Shown in pieces: positions 23,750-35,569 of a DNA stretch of 64,000 bases. Origin of the DNA: Nissolia schottii (taxonomy: Eukaryota > Streptophyta > Magnoliopsida > Fabales > Fabaceae); assembly GCA_003254905.1 (NCBI GenBank), contig QANU01075165.1, positions 62,001 to 126,000 on the forward strand, in the 5' to 3' direction. Position numbers and translations under genes: made by a program. Position 1 is the first letter of the stretch, and every line of letters begins with the position of its first letter. Under the pieces are notes generated by a model. The model had not been told where the DNA came from. It made no database searches and worked only from the letters and a program-made list of their open reading frames with translations.

Positions 23750-25103
23750 TGTGTGGTCCGGTTCAGTATAGGTGGATGTATCCGTTTGAATGATGCATGG
23801 GAGTCTTCAAGTGAACGGTTAAGAATAGAGCTCCAGTTGAGGGGTCAATATATGAGGCATTCTTGATGAAAGAAGCTTCCTTCTTTTGTTCGTACTACTT
23901 TGGTCCTAATGTGACATGAAACAGAACTACAGTAGGACGAAACGACGATGGTGGAGGAATGCCTAAGCAGTCGACCTTTTCTATATTCAATCAATCTGGT
24001 CGTGCGGTTGGAAAGGGAAAAGATTACTGGTTGAGTGCACAAGAAAAAGAAGCAGCTCACTTGGTTGTTTTGCTTAACTGCGAAGAAGTACTTCCGTACT
24101 ATGAGTAAGTTCGATCAACCATTTTAATATACTTTATTACATTAACATACAATAATCTCTCATTTTGTTACCATTGATGCATATTTTTAGAATGTTTCAA
24201 CTATAATTTGGTGATCAATTCATTGATTAAATGTTTTCATCGTGGTTTGCAAATTATGTATGTGTTTAACTTCTTTATATTATATACTTTAACCGAACAA
24301 AAGACTAAAATCATAATCGATTAAGTTTAACTTACTTTTAAAATGCATGTTTTTAGGTGCAAAATTTTTCTAGTAACGATAGTAACTTGATGAGTTTGAC
24401 ATGGGGACCGATGAACAAAGCAATTAGTTGGCCCATTTATTTTATTAATGGACAAAAGTTTCACACATCTAACTGGGCAACTAATCAAAAGACAGACAAT
24501 AGTGGTATTTGTGTCAAGGGTGAATATTCTAATAATGATGAAATAAGCAATGATTTGTACAGAGTGCTTCAAAAGATTCTTGTATTAGAATATGCACATA
24601 ATGACCCATCTAATCACGTTGTACTTTTCTGCTGTGATTGGTATGATCCTTCCCCAAATGGAACACGAACTCATCCGGATTACAACGTTACTGAGATTAA
24701 TCATGCAAGGCGGTACAATGGGTATGATCCATTCATCGTTGCTGAAAGACCCAAACAAGTTTATTAAGCTAGCTATCCAGAAGCTACTCAATCAACCTGG
24801 AAAGTTGTGATCACACGCAAACCCAGTGGTCGAATTGAGTTGGATGACATACAATCAACGGAGCAATCATCACACGATCAACCGTATCAAGTGTTGGACC
24901 TAATCCCCGCAACAATAGTTGTTCAAACAACAAATACGATCACATTGTTAGCAACAAATGACGAATCAAAAATGCTTCAGCTTGGTGATGTCGACAATGA
25001 TGGGGAAAAAGAAGAACAAGAACAAGAACAAGAAGAAGATTTTGACGAGCAACTGAATTCTGAAAATGACGATGATAGTGTTTACCTTTCATCGTTAGAC
25101 TAG
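23750..25103 (+). pseudogene. CACTA (En/Spm) transposase C-terminal remnant with DUF4218- and DUF4216-like domains
   Basis: From about 23760 the frame gives VQYRWMYPFE, the start of a DUF4218-type segment of CACTA TNP2-like transposases. It is interrupted by at least three stops, then continues with GRAVGKGKDYWLSAQEKE and LLNCEEVLPYYE to about 24104. After an apparent intron, 24357-24764 encodes a DUF4216-like domain (INGQKFHTSNWATNQKT, VVLFCCDWYDPSPNG). 24807-25103 encodes an acidic tail rich in EQEQEQEE. The catalytic N-terminal part is absent, so it cannot mobilise itself. Confidence 0.85.
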
Positions 25104-25270
25104 CAGCTCAAGTTTGTTAATTGTTTGTTTGTAATTATTTATATATGTGGACCACACTATGTAATTAATTGTCTGTTAAGTTTGTTATAATTATCAAGAT
25201 TATATATATCCTGCTTAATAATTGTTAAGCCTCAAGGCTCTAGCTATCACTTGCAATATATGTTTCATTC

Positions 25271-25440
25271 TACGCGTTGCTCATATTTGAGAAATTTTTT
25301 AAATTGGTCCATACTTTCAAGTAAATGGTATTTTCAAAGATATAGGACTAAATGTATTCCAACCAAAGCAGATAACAACCAAGTGATCATTATTTACGAC
25401 TTAAGTGTATTTAGCTAGCTAGGATGTTATAATTCCCTAT
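25271..25440. repeat. Relic similar to the sequence at 27471-27640
   Basis: Shares an exact 20-mer AACCAAAGCAGATAACAACC and neighbouring blocks GGTCCATA and TTTACGACT with 27471-27640, in the same order. It is probably a fragment of the same LTR-type repeat. Confidence 0.6.
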
Positions 25441-25800
25441 TTTAATTGCTTAATTTTAATTAATATTTTTGTAATAATATTAAATAAATATTTAATTACT
25501 TATTAAATATAAATCTTTATATATTTATAAATTATAAAATTTAATTAAAATTATTTATTAATGTAATTATATAATTTATTAAAATTTTAGTTAAAATAAA
25601 TATTTAGTATTAATTAAATAAATATTTAATTAAATTTTTTTAGTATTTATTAAATAAATATTTAATTATATAAATTTCTATATATTTATAAATTACAAAA
25701 ATTAATTAATAAAATTTAATAAAATGTATTAATGGACAATAAAAATGATTTATTAAATTAATTAATATAAAATATTTTATTACAATAATAAATTTTTTAA
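25441..25800. other. Very AT-rich stretch with TAAATAAATATTTAATTA repeats
   Basis: Repeated TATTAAATAAATATTTAATTA-like units within the CACTA element. No gene. Confidence 0.6.
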
Positions 25801-26559
25801 AATTTATCTATTACCATCGGATACAATTGATGGTATGGCCCAAAGATATCAACCGATATCAAGGGACGGTAACGATATTAAATATTAATACAAATAATAA
25901 AATATTAATGTCTTTATTGTCGGACATGAAAAACTAGTCGACGGTAACTTTATATCTTTACTGTCGTCGTTAATCGACGGTAACTGAACAAATAAAATAT
26001 TAATATATTTACCGTTGACTACAACCAACACTAAATGAATAAAATATTATTATCCTTACCATCTTAGTGAACCGACGGTAACCAACGAATAAAGTATTAA
26101 TATATTTATCGTCGATAATAGCTGACGGCAAAAGGAATAAAATAGTAATATCTTTATTGTCGGCGGAGACCGACGGTGGTATAGGAATAAAATATTATTA
26201 TCTTTACTGTCTCTATTAACCGACTGTAATTCAGTTAAAATGTACTCACATTTGAACCGGTTTTCGTTGGTTATAATTGGCGGTAATTACCGTCAGTGAC
26301 GGGTAACCGACGGTAAAGCTATTACCATCAATCACTTTACCACAGGCTTTGTGGCCAACGGTAAACCCGACAGTAGGCCTAAAAGCTGACGAAAAATGTG
26401 AAAATTTCTAACGATAATTCCGACGGAAATAGACTGTTTTCTTGTAGTGATGCAAGCGGCAGCCAGGCGGCGAGAGGGTGGCATAAATGGTGGCTCGACG
26501 AGTGTGAGAGAGTTTGGAAAGGATGGAAGAGCCGCTGCGAGGGAGGGGCTTTTAAAGCA

Positions 26560-26741
26560 ATCGGGGTTCCCGTTACCATCGGACTTAACCGACGGTAACA
26601 CGTCGGTAACGAACACTATTTAATGGTGGTTTGAACTGTGAACGTTGGAGTATACGAGTTTTTTCGAGGAGCTTACCGTCGACTTTTCTCGACGATAACA
26701 TATCGGTAATAGATAGTATTTATTATTGCTTTGAAGGTTGG
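26560..26741. repeat. CACTA-type subterminal repeats outside the element end
   Basis: Units such as GTTACCATCGG, CCGACGGTAACACGTCGG and CTTACCGTCGAC continue past the CACTA terminus at 26449. This implies a second related CACTA copy or nested end whose own terminus is lost. Confidence 0.6.
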
Positions 26742-27640
26742 TGATAGGTGGATTTTTGTACCCTATTTTATTATTCTATAATTGAACATTGCATACTAAA
26801 AATATGTGGTTTTAATGCTTAATTAATATATTTTGCACATTGATAAGTGCCAAATTTACGCAATTGTCACCATTTAAAAAGGCACTTACTTGCTTAGGTT
26901 TTAAAGAATTATCTAATGAATTCTCCATATTTTGTAGGTTTTAAATATATTTTGAAAGATGGATGCAAGCAGAATTAATTAAGAATAAATCCCATAAAGA
27001 ATGGAGCAGAAGGGCAAAAGCGGAAAAGAGCTTAAAAGAAGAAATCAACAAGGACCACTCAGCAGTATAGAAGGCTCGCTCAGCGCACAAAAGACAAACA
27101 GCGCTCAGCGGAAGTACCTTGGCCGTTGAGCGATTGTACCTTCGAGCCACTTGCAGTCGGCGCATTAAATGTGCCAGGCTGGCGCCAACTGGATTGCGGC
27201 GCCGCCCCTGCAAAACTGCCGGCGCATTTATGAAGCCGCGTATAATGATTGCATCACTCAGCGATATAGTACAATCGCTTAGCGATAAAGCCAGAATCGC
27301 TCAGTGGAAGCACCCAAACCGCTGAGCGAAGGACCCCAGATTTTGCCTATAAATAGGGAGGCCGAGCCCTTCATTTGAACCATCCAATCCTCCCTCCACT
27401 CTTCATTTCTTTTACACATTTCTTGTACTCAAAAGCTTAGTTTAGGTTAGGAACATACGGCTCATAGTTTACGCGTTAATAAACAAAGGGAAAATGTTTT
27501 CAAAACGGTCCATATTTTCGAGTAAGAAATATTTGCAAAGCTAAAAGTAGGAGCTAGAAGTAACGCAACCAAAGCAGATAACAACCCTGTGAGCATTGCT
27601 TACGACTATAACATGGGCAGTTAGCAGGAGTGTTACATAA
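26742..27640 (+). mobile_element. Gypsy-type LTR (solo or truncated)
   Basis: Begins TGATAGGTGGATTTTTGTAC, a start I recognise from legume Ty3/gypsy LTRs. It contains a TATA box TATAAATA (27348-27355), then a pyrimidine-rich start region. An array of at least seven CGCTCAGCG / CGCTGAGCG-type motifs lies at 27055-27330. No internal gag-pol sequence is adjacent. The right boundary is approximate. Confidence 0.6.
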
Positions 27641-28260
27641 ACAAACTATCGCTCTTGCGTAAACAAACATTAAAGGCAATAAACAACCATTCAAAAAATA
27701 AGTACACAAAAATTGTTATCAATCATGAACAAAATGTTCAACTGATATAATTCACTTTGTATAAGAATAACAAAAACTTCTAGACAAACACATGTTATAT
27801 CATGAACAACCCTTTTAGTAAAAATAAACATATGTAAACAAACATTAACATCACAACCTTTTAAACAAACAATAATATATATAAGAACAAACATAATACC
27901 ATATCATGAACAAACATTGCAGAAAAAAAAGAACAAATATTAGCATCTTAGGCTTCTAAACAAACATTAATACATATATGAATAAACATAACAACACATC
28001 ACGAACAAAATTTTACGTAAAAATAAACAAACATGTTTTCTTAAAAACATAACCCAAACCCCAATCGAATATGTGCATTCATTTAACATATATATATGAA
28101 CTTGTTTATAAACAAAAAAAAAAAGAAGATAAATTACCATCCATATTACCGATTTGTTCTGTTTGCTGATGAAACCAACGACAACGATGAAGAAATATGA
28201 ACAACAGAGATGAAGTAGCAGCAAAGACAATGACAAAGATGATTGACAGAAAGTGAATAA
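27641..28260. repeat. Degenerate array of AAACAAACAT motifs
   Basis: AAACAAACAT / GAACAAACAT / AATAAACAT units recur roughly every 30-45 bases from 27648 to about 28035. A GA-rich tail with GATGAAG and AATGAC follows. Similar in style to 40600-41330. It may be the subterminal array of a non-autonomous DNA transposon. No gene. Confidence 0.5.
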
Positions 28261-28551
28261 GCAGCAATGACGAAGAGGCGAAGACTAACTAGCTATGCGT
28301 TGATCGAACATGCACGACGATTGAAGAAAGGGGTTGAGCTGATGGTTTCTAAAAGCAACACCCTCCTATTTGTTTGGGAGTGTGGCACATCACACGTAGG
28401 AGTACGTGAAATTTTTAAAAAGAGTAAAGAGAAAAATACATTAGATGCACCTTATTTGTGTATGTTGGCTATACGATGTAAAGAATTTTGTTGTACACAC
28501 ATTTCTGTTAAAAAAAAATTAGAAATAAAAATCTTTCCTAACAAATTGTGA
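28261..28551. other. Short open frame of doubtful status
   Basis: An open frame of about 94 codons (MTKRRRLTSYALIEHARRLK...) with no recognised domain, next to a repeat array and a MITE. Most likely not a gene. Confidence 0.2.
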
Positions 28552-28560
28552 CATTGAATA

Positions 28561-28718
28561 GAGTAGTGTTATTTAAACCACTCAGGATGTGTATACACAT
28601 TGTCACTCTTCTCACAACACATCATGGGGTCTAATATGATAGTGAACCCCATGATGTGCTGTGAAAGAATGATAATGTATCTACCTACACATTTTGAATG
28701 GTCTAAATAACATTATTG
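28561..28718. mobile_element. MULE-type MITE, nearly palindromic, 158 bp
   Basis: Two arms of about 75 bases are near-perfect inverted repeats (for example TGTTATTTAAACCACTCA against TGTTATTTAGACCATTCA, and CACATCATGGGGT on both arms). It is flanked by a perfect 9-bp duplication CATTGAATA at 28552-28560 and 28719-28727. A 9-bp duplication points to the Mutator superfamily. Confidence 0.85.
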
Positions 28719-28769
28719 CATTGAATAAGATTATTCAAAGCTTGAAGGAAGTAAAATGGACGGGAAAAT

Positions 28770-29040
28770 GTCCACTTTAGCCCCTCAAATTGTAAGTGTG
28801 CGTCACTTTAATCCCTGAATTTTAAAACGAGTCAATTTAATACCTAAAAGTGTAAGATGTGATTCACTTTAGTCCTATGGTGTATTTCCATTACAGAACT
28901 ACTGGCATGTCACATTAATTAACACATAGGCATCTGAGAAATGCTCACTTTAGTCCCTAAAAATGTAAGTGTGAGTCACTTTAATTCTTAAAATTCAAAA
29001 CGAGCCTATTTAACACCTTAAAGTGTAACTATTCATTTTA
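28770..29040. repeat. Direct repeat of CACTTTAGTCCCT units
   Basis: Two diverged direct copies (about 28771-28880 and 28945-29040) share CACTTTAGTCCCT, GTAAGTGTG.GTCACTTTAAT and AAAACGAG..ATTTAA blocks. It is similar in style to the repeat at 17768-17960. Confidence 0.65.
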
Positions 29041-32000
29041 CTTGTAATTTTATAAATTCATTTGAGAGATCAAAAGTGAAATATTTTAAAATTTTTAATG
29101 CTTTTAATATATATTGAAAACTTGAAATTTTTATATTTTTAATAAAAAATTATTTATTAATTTCTTAACAAATACATTTTTGTTAACAAAACTCTTTATT
29201 TAATTAAACTTTATATTATATTATTAATTATGCATTACATATTTAATTAAAATTTTATATATTTATTTACATAAGTCTGGTTCAAAAATGAGAGAGCTGA
29301 GTGAGTTTAGATTAAAATGAGATTTTAGGATTTGATAAAAGGCTGAAAAAGAAAGAGAAAAAAAAAAGAAATTAGAACTTTTTTTTTTACTAATTTTAGA
29401 AATTTTAGGTAGTAATTTGAACCAAAATTTTGTCATACTATCTTAGACTGTATGTGAAAATATTATGTCACTTATTTTGATACATAAAAAAAATAACATC
29501 ACACTAACAAAAAAAAAATAACTAACTTAACTTAGAATCTATACTTTTAAAAATTAAACATACTCATTTTAACATTTAAAAATAAAAACAACTCATTTAT
29601 ACTTTTAGAAAATATGGTCAGCGTTTCCTCGAAATGACAGATGGGCAGATTGTGACCAATGAGCAGATTGACTAACTTGCACAAGGTTGAATGGCACTCT
29701 TTTTGGGGTTAGATCATGTGGCTGCTTCTCAACAAACCACAATTCGTCGGTATTTGTGATGAATTAGCCATCGACATGCAACCATTTATTCACTCCAGCC
29801 AAATCCCGTCAATTAGGACCACATTTTTTTTTAGAAATTCTTGAATGTTTTTTTAACCACATTTAATATGTATTATAAAAATATTATTTATTATTAATTT
29901 TTATATATTTTTTAATACTCAAAGTTAAAATCAATGAAAGATACGAATTTTAAAACACTAAATATGTTACAAAAATATACCACAATTTTTTGTTTCCCAA
30001 AAATATTAAAACACGACTTTGTCATAGCCCTACGTCCCAGGTCATTGAAAATGACATAATTGCAACCCTACCACGCGATTGGCCGTTGATGAACTTTATG
30101 TTATTATGTTTGGGAAACTCTCCCAACACTATAAACACCGAGATAAAAATATATTTAGAACAAAAAACCAAAACATAAAATGTAAATTATTTTTATTTTA
30201 GATTAATTTTTGGATTAAATACTTTTTAATCTCTTATAAATTTTAAAATTTGTGCGTTATTTCTCATAATTTTTTTTTTAAAAATTGTGTCATAAAAAAG
30301 ATATGTAAGGTTTTAGTCCTTCAATCATATTAAATCATTAATTACTGACATAATCATACACATTATATAATTAATTCAATCATTATTTCCTCTACTTTTT
30401 GCTGCGTTGCTTGTAATGTATGATTGCTCTCCTCTTCTTTCTTCTCCTCCACTATAGCTCCTTGGTCTTACTTGGCCATGTGACAAAGGTAAGAGAGAGG
30501 GGGAGAAGAGAAGTAAGTAAGGAGGCACTGGTGAGATCGTTTTACTAGTAACAATGAGATGACAACTCACATAATTGTAACAGAGAATAAAAAGAAAAAA
30601 CTTATATAATTCTTAATTTTTTAATTAACTTTGTACATAAAAAAAATGAAACTTATATAAAAACTATTTTTAAACTAATTTCTCCACGTTTAAAATGGAA
30701 ACAGGGCAATGAATGAACTTTTGTGTAGGCCTTTTTTTTACCTCTTAGAATGCCTTACAAAACGCTATTTGAGAGCTTGGTAACCAATCGTTCACGGCCA
30801 CCACCAAATATTGGATAAAATTTATTCTGACAGGGATGCAGACCTGTGATGCATACACGGACGATGATGCATTATTTGGGGTTGAGAAAATACTCTTACT
30901 ATCAAATGTCATAAGGCATGTTATTATTATTAAAAAAACTCAAAAAATTTTTTGAATAATTGAAAACACAAATTTTTAACGAGGGATGATATTAGGGATT
31001 TAAAATTTTTGTGTTTTTGATAAAAAAAGGTTTTTTTAAAATTTTTTAATAAGTGCTTTTAAAATATTTGTTAGCAAAATAATAATTATAATAATTATTA
31101 TTATTTATACTTAAAAAATTATTGTTGGTCTTTAATTATCTTTTTATAATTATCTATAGTTTTATTTTTTCCATTCATATATCATTATTATTAAGAAGGA
31201 CGATAAGATAAATTTTTTTATTCATTATCTATTATCATGTTCATTACAATCATCTTCTCACACTCACTTTTTTTTTAGTATTCAAAACCATTATACTCGC
31301 ACTCATTTTTTTATATTCGCCACTTGACAGACATAAAGTGTCTGTCAAGGCTGACTACTAATAATAATTTATAGATACAATAAAGAGGATATAAAAAAGT
31401 AACCACTTCTTTGCGTCCAATTTTATTTTCATTTTTACCATAACGATTTTAATTTATAATAACTACTCATGACTTATTATGTACTCTTATGTTACCATTA
31501 AAAATAATTATTCCCTGCAAAAATATTTACTTGGTAGTTACTTGTCAAGCCCACTAATAATAGAGTAGGGGATCAGGGCATTTACCGAAAAAAAGAGTAG
31601 GGATCAATGGAAAGGGGTTGATAGTCATGAACTGTGATAATTTATGTGTTCCGAAACGGCGTGAAAATGTTGGCAACTTTGTGAACCGTTTTCATTCCCA
31701 ACAACTAGAGTCATTTTTCAAAGCACTCGTCTGCATAGAGTAAGGTTACGCACAGGTGGGGTTCGGATCGAGTTTAGGTAAAATAATCCAACCCAAATAA
31801 AGTAACTTGGGCTGAGTTAGGTCACACTTCCTCCATTAAAAGGAAGAAATATCAAATAATTGGGTTGTACTTAAAAAAAAAAAATTAAAAAATATGTGGC
31901 CAAATATTTCCACCCTCAACATCAACAATTCAAGACCCCTGTAATTCTAGTGATCAATCAACATCAAACATGACGTCACACTACAAATCTCATCTTACGT

Positions 32001-32551
32001 AATCTGAGAGAGGACCACAAAATTTCTTTGCCACACAACGAACAGAGGCAGTTAGAGGAAGACAAAACACTTAGCATAGTAGATTTAGGGGCTGCGATGG
32101 CGGTTAGGCTTTGCTGGGTTAATTGGTAGGCCTCTCATCTCCCATGTGATCTTGGTTGATCTTTCCACTGATGCTACACAGGAGTGTTTGGACGTCGGGA
32201 CGGGGGTGAAGGTGTGAGGCACCTAGGTTTTTGAAAGGAGATAGGGAAGAATGAGAAGAAAGGAAAAAAATAGAAAAAAAGAATGGATTTATTTATTTAT
32301 TTATTTTGAAAGGGCATTGATGGGAGGTCGAGAGTAATAAAAGATAATATATTTATTTATCAATTTATCAGGTCATTGGTCGAGTTGTCAAGTGAAACTC
32401 TGAAATCTGTTAACGAATTTGATTAATGGACGGGTTGATTGGATTTTATTTGATATGAATAGATGATTCAATTTAACTCAAAAATATTATGTTGGGTTGA
32501 GTGGATTTCTTGAATTGTTGGGTTTAATTGGATTCGTGTACATTCTTAAAA
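29041..32551. other. Intergenic AT-rich block
   Basis: No supported gene. 29705-29745 shares GCTGCTTC.CAACAAACCA and neighbouring bases with the tandem unit at 41576-41669. 31740-32545 has GGTTGGGTTGAG / CCAACCCAA motifs at its two ends, suggesting a decayed non-autonomous element. The rest shows nothing definable. Confidence 0.35.
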
Positions 32552-33260
32552 CACTATAAGAAAAATACATATTAGCAATGAAATTTTTGAGAAAACGACA
32601 TTTTTTGGCCCATCCCTAGCTAATTAGTGAGGAAATAACAAGGAATTAGCAAGCAAAATGTAGGTTCGTATAGAAAAAATTAAAAAATGAGAGACAAAAA
32701 GTTCAATAAGCAATAGTGACAAATTAGTGAGGATATGATCATTCGTAATATATACTTTGTAACTAAAACGTTTAGCGAGATACAATTCTCTCTTTAATCT
32801 CTTGCAAATGGTTAAAATACGTACACCGACGGACAATTTCCTCGATAATCTGCGAGAGATACTTCTCTCATTAATCCCTCGTGACTCTTTTAAATGAAAT
32901 GAAATCTTTCGTTTTCCCTTTAATTTAACGAGTCTACCGTTGAATATCTTCGCTAAACTTTTAACATTTTAATTTTCTTATTACTAAGGGATTATTTCCC
33001 ATCGCAAATCCCTCACAACTTGTTAACGCAATTTAGTGACAAAATATGGCATTGCCCTTCCCTCGCAAAATGCTCAATATAAACTAAATCATTCACTTCT
33101 CTTTAAAGTAAGGGATGCTTCCTTCGATGATCCGTCACTATTTAACGAGCAAATATGCCATCACTAATCTCTCACAACTCTCTTCAACTATACTAAATCA
33201 TTCACTCTCCTTTTAGTGAGGGCTAAATTTCTCGTTGATCCCTCGCTAAACTAACAAGTC
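32552..33260 (+). mobile_element. CACTA-type terminus with subterminal repeats
   Basis: Starts CACTATAAGAAAAAT, a variant of the CACTACAAGAAAA terminus. It is followed by a dense set of short inverted units such as TTAGTGAGG, TTAGCGAGA, CCCTCGCTAA and CCCTCAC. No matching right terminus or transposase was found, so it is a truncated or non-autonomous element. Confidence 0.65.
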
Positions 33261-34589
33261 TAAAATAATTTATATGAAAAATAAAATAACAAATCTAAAA
33301 TAATTTTTGTGCATAACACAACTACAAAATTAATATAAAAAAAATGTATGCAAAAGTTTTCCTATATATATATCTATGTATGCACCTTTTTTTCTTTTTT
33401 AAGTTTCCTTATTTTATAATTCTAACAAACTTTTCAATATGTTCTCTAGTGTAAGTCTCATTGACTTTTTGATATATTTTAAAATTAATGTATTTGCATT
33501 CAGGTACATCAATTATGTAACATAAAAATTACTTCGGGTTGTTTAGATAGGACTAAAGTAGATAGACATAAGGATGAAGACATAAAATACATAGTATATT
33601 TTGTATAGTGATGATATATAAGACACAATTTATTGTATTTGTATCATGTTTTATTTTATGGTTATAAGACATAAAAATGTGATAAATATCTTAAAATATT
33701 CTTTGAGTCTCCTTCTCACTCATTCATAATTTCATTAAAACTACATATCTGACTTGTCCCCTATGTCCTAACAAAACGGAGAATCAGAAAATTAGTATAT
33801 TTTCTATTCTGAAACACAAATTTTGTATCTATTATCATAACCAAATAAAATTTTGTGTCCCATGTCCCCATATTTGTGTTTTGTATATCAACAATCAAAT
33901 ACAACCAAAAAGCAAAAAAGATCTAATTAATGGACTAAGATCTACTTTGAAGTAGTCAACTGTAACGCTCACCTTTCCATTATTGTACTTCCAAGTTCTA
34001 ACCATGGGCAATAATCCTCTCATGTGGATTTTTAACATTATCTTGTTAAATATGATCTCTCACCATTAATTACAAAAGTGAAATCTCATACATGATATAA
34101 ATAAATAAAAATAAAAATGAAAGATTATACATGACAAAGTGAAGTGAAAAATCCAGATGAAATAATGCATTTCAGTAACCAAGTGCCCAAGGTAGAGGGT
34201 GGTTGGATTCAGGGACCACTATTTAAGGTACTACAATAGCAGCTGCCCTACACCATAAAGAATTAATTAAGAAAGGAAAAAATATTGTCTAAAGTGATTG
34301 ATTTTATCGTTAGATTAATAAAGTTAAAATAAATCTCATTTTTTTTATTTATTTTATCAATGATAAACTCGCCTCCTTTTATCAAAGTATTTACTCTTTA
34401 AAGTGAGAATTTCACTTTTCAAATCTATTAAGAAAATATCAAATAATTCATTGGCTACCTAATGTAAAGATTTTAAGGTGGAGGAAATTTCAACACACTC
34501 TTAAACTTACCCAAAAAAATGAGTTTCGCCAACTTTGTGAGGATTTTTTAAAAATAAAATGGATCTAAACAATTGGAAAACCAAAATAG
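33261..34589. other. Intergenic AT-rich DNA
   Basis: Nothing definable except AT-rich relic sequence. Confidence 0.35.
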
Positions 34590-35107
34590 AGGGTTTGTAT
34601 TGGAAATTACAAACGTATGGTTTCCAAGCATGAAATCGAGAATGAAACTACCGATTTCAGGGCTACCATAATGCTTGAAGGGGGCTTAGTCAGGGGGGAC
34701 ACGCACAAAGCCTGAAATCGGCAATGACAGTGCCAATTTCAGGTGTATGCAGGTGGTGTAAGGAGTGCAGGTCTGAAATCGGCGATGTGGGTGCCGATTT
34801 CAGGGCTTTAAAATTGTGCCATTTGACTTGAAGTTACTTCTTCCTATCTTCCCTCATCTATATAATACTTCTTCCTCTCTTCCTCATTTCACTTCACACC
34901 TAATTTCTTCTCTTCTTTTCTTCTTTTCTAATTGTTCACTAAATAGTTAGTAGTGTGGTTTCTGGTTAAAAAAATAGTGAAAAAAATTATTATTGTGAAG
35001 TAAAGTGAAAAAACAAGTAAATATGGTGAGAGGTTATGTAGACAAGACTGTGATCTGCTGATCATATCTTTGAAGTAATTATGTAAAATAGTGGAGTATG
35101 TTGATAA

Positions 35108-35440
35108 ATATATTATTATTATTATTATTACTACTACTACTATTATTATCATTACTATTATTATTATTATCATTATTATCATTACTATTATTATCATTAT
35201 CGTTACTATTATTGCTACTATTATTATTATTATTACTAATATTATTGCTACTACTACTACTATTATTAGTATTACTACTATTGCTACTATTATTATTACT
35301 ACTATTATTTTTACTATGATTATTATTATTATTATTAGTATTATTAATATTACTACTACTATTATTATTATTATTATTACTACTATTATTTACTATTATT
35401 ACTACTACTACTATTATTATTACTACTACTATTATTAATG
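35108..35440. repeat. Long imperfect ATT/ACT trinucleotide tract
   Basis: About 330 bases of ATT, ACT and ATC triplets. The poly-Leu and poly-Ile frames through it are artefacts of the repeat. Confidence 0.95.
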
Positions 35441-35569
35441 TTTCAGTTAATTCATATATTATTTGTAATTATGTTATTAATTTGCTGATAAGTATTTGTT
35501 GTTAAATTTGTTTTTTTTTATCCTTGCGATACAAGATATTTTTTGTTTATTAATAGTTTTTTTTATTAC

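Larger units (their letters stand above)
23750..26449 (+). mobile_element. 5'-truncated CACTA transposon
   Basis: Combines the transposase remnant with a terminal region (25800-26449) full of CCGACGGTAAC-type subterminal repeats in both orientations. It ends in TTTTCTTGTAGTG (26437-26449), the reverse complement of the CACTACAAGAAAA terminus that defines the superfamily. No matching left terminus was found, so the left boundary is approximate. Confidence 0.8.

Noticed and set aside
24807-25103. Independent small acidic protein
   Set aside because: It sits where the acidic tail of a CACTA transposase is expected, after the DUF4216-like region; part of the pseudogene.
35091-35438. Poly-Ile/Thr and poly-Leu open frames
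   Set aside because: Pure products of the trinucleotide repeat.
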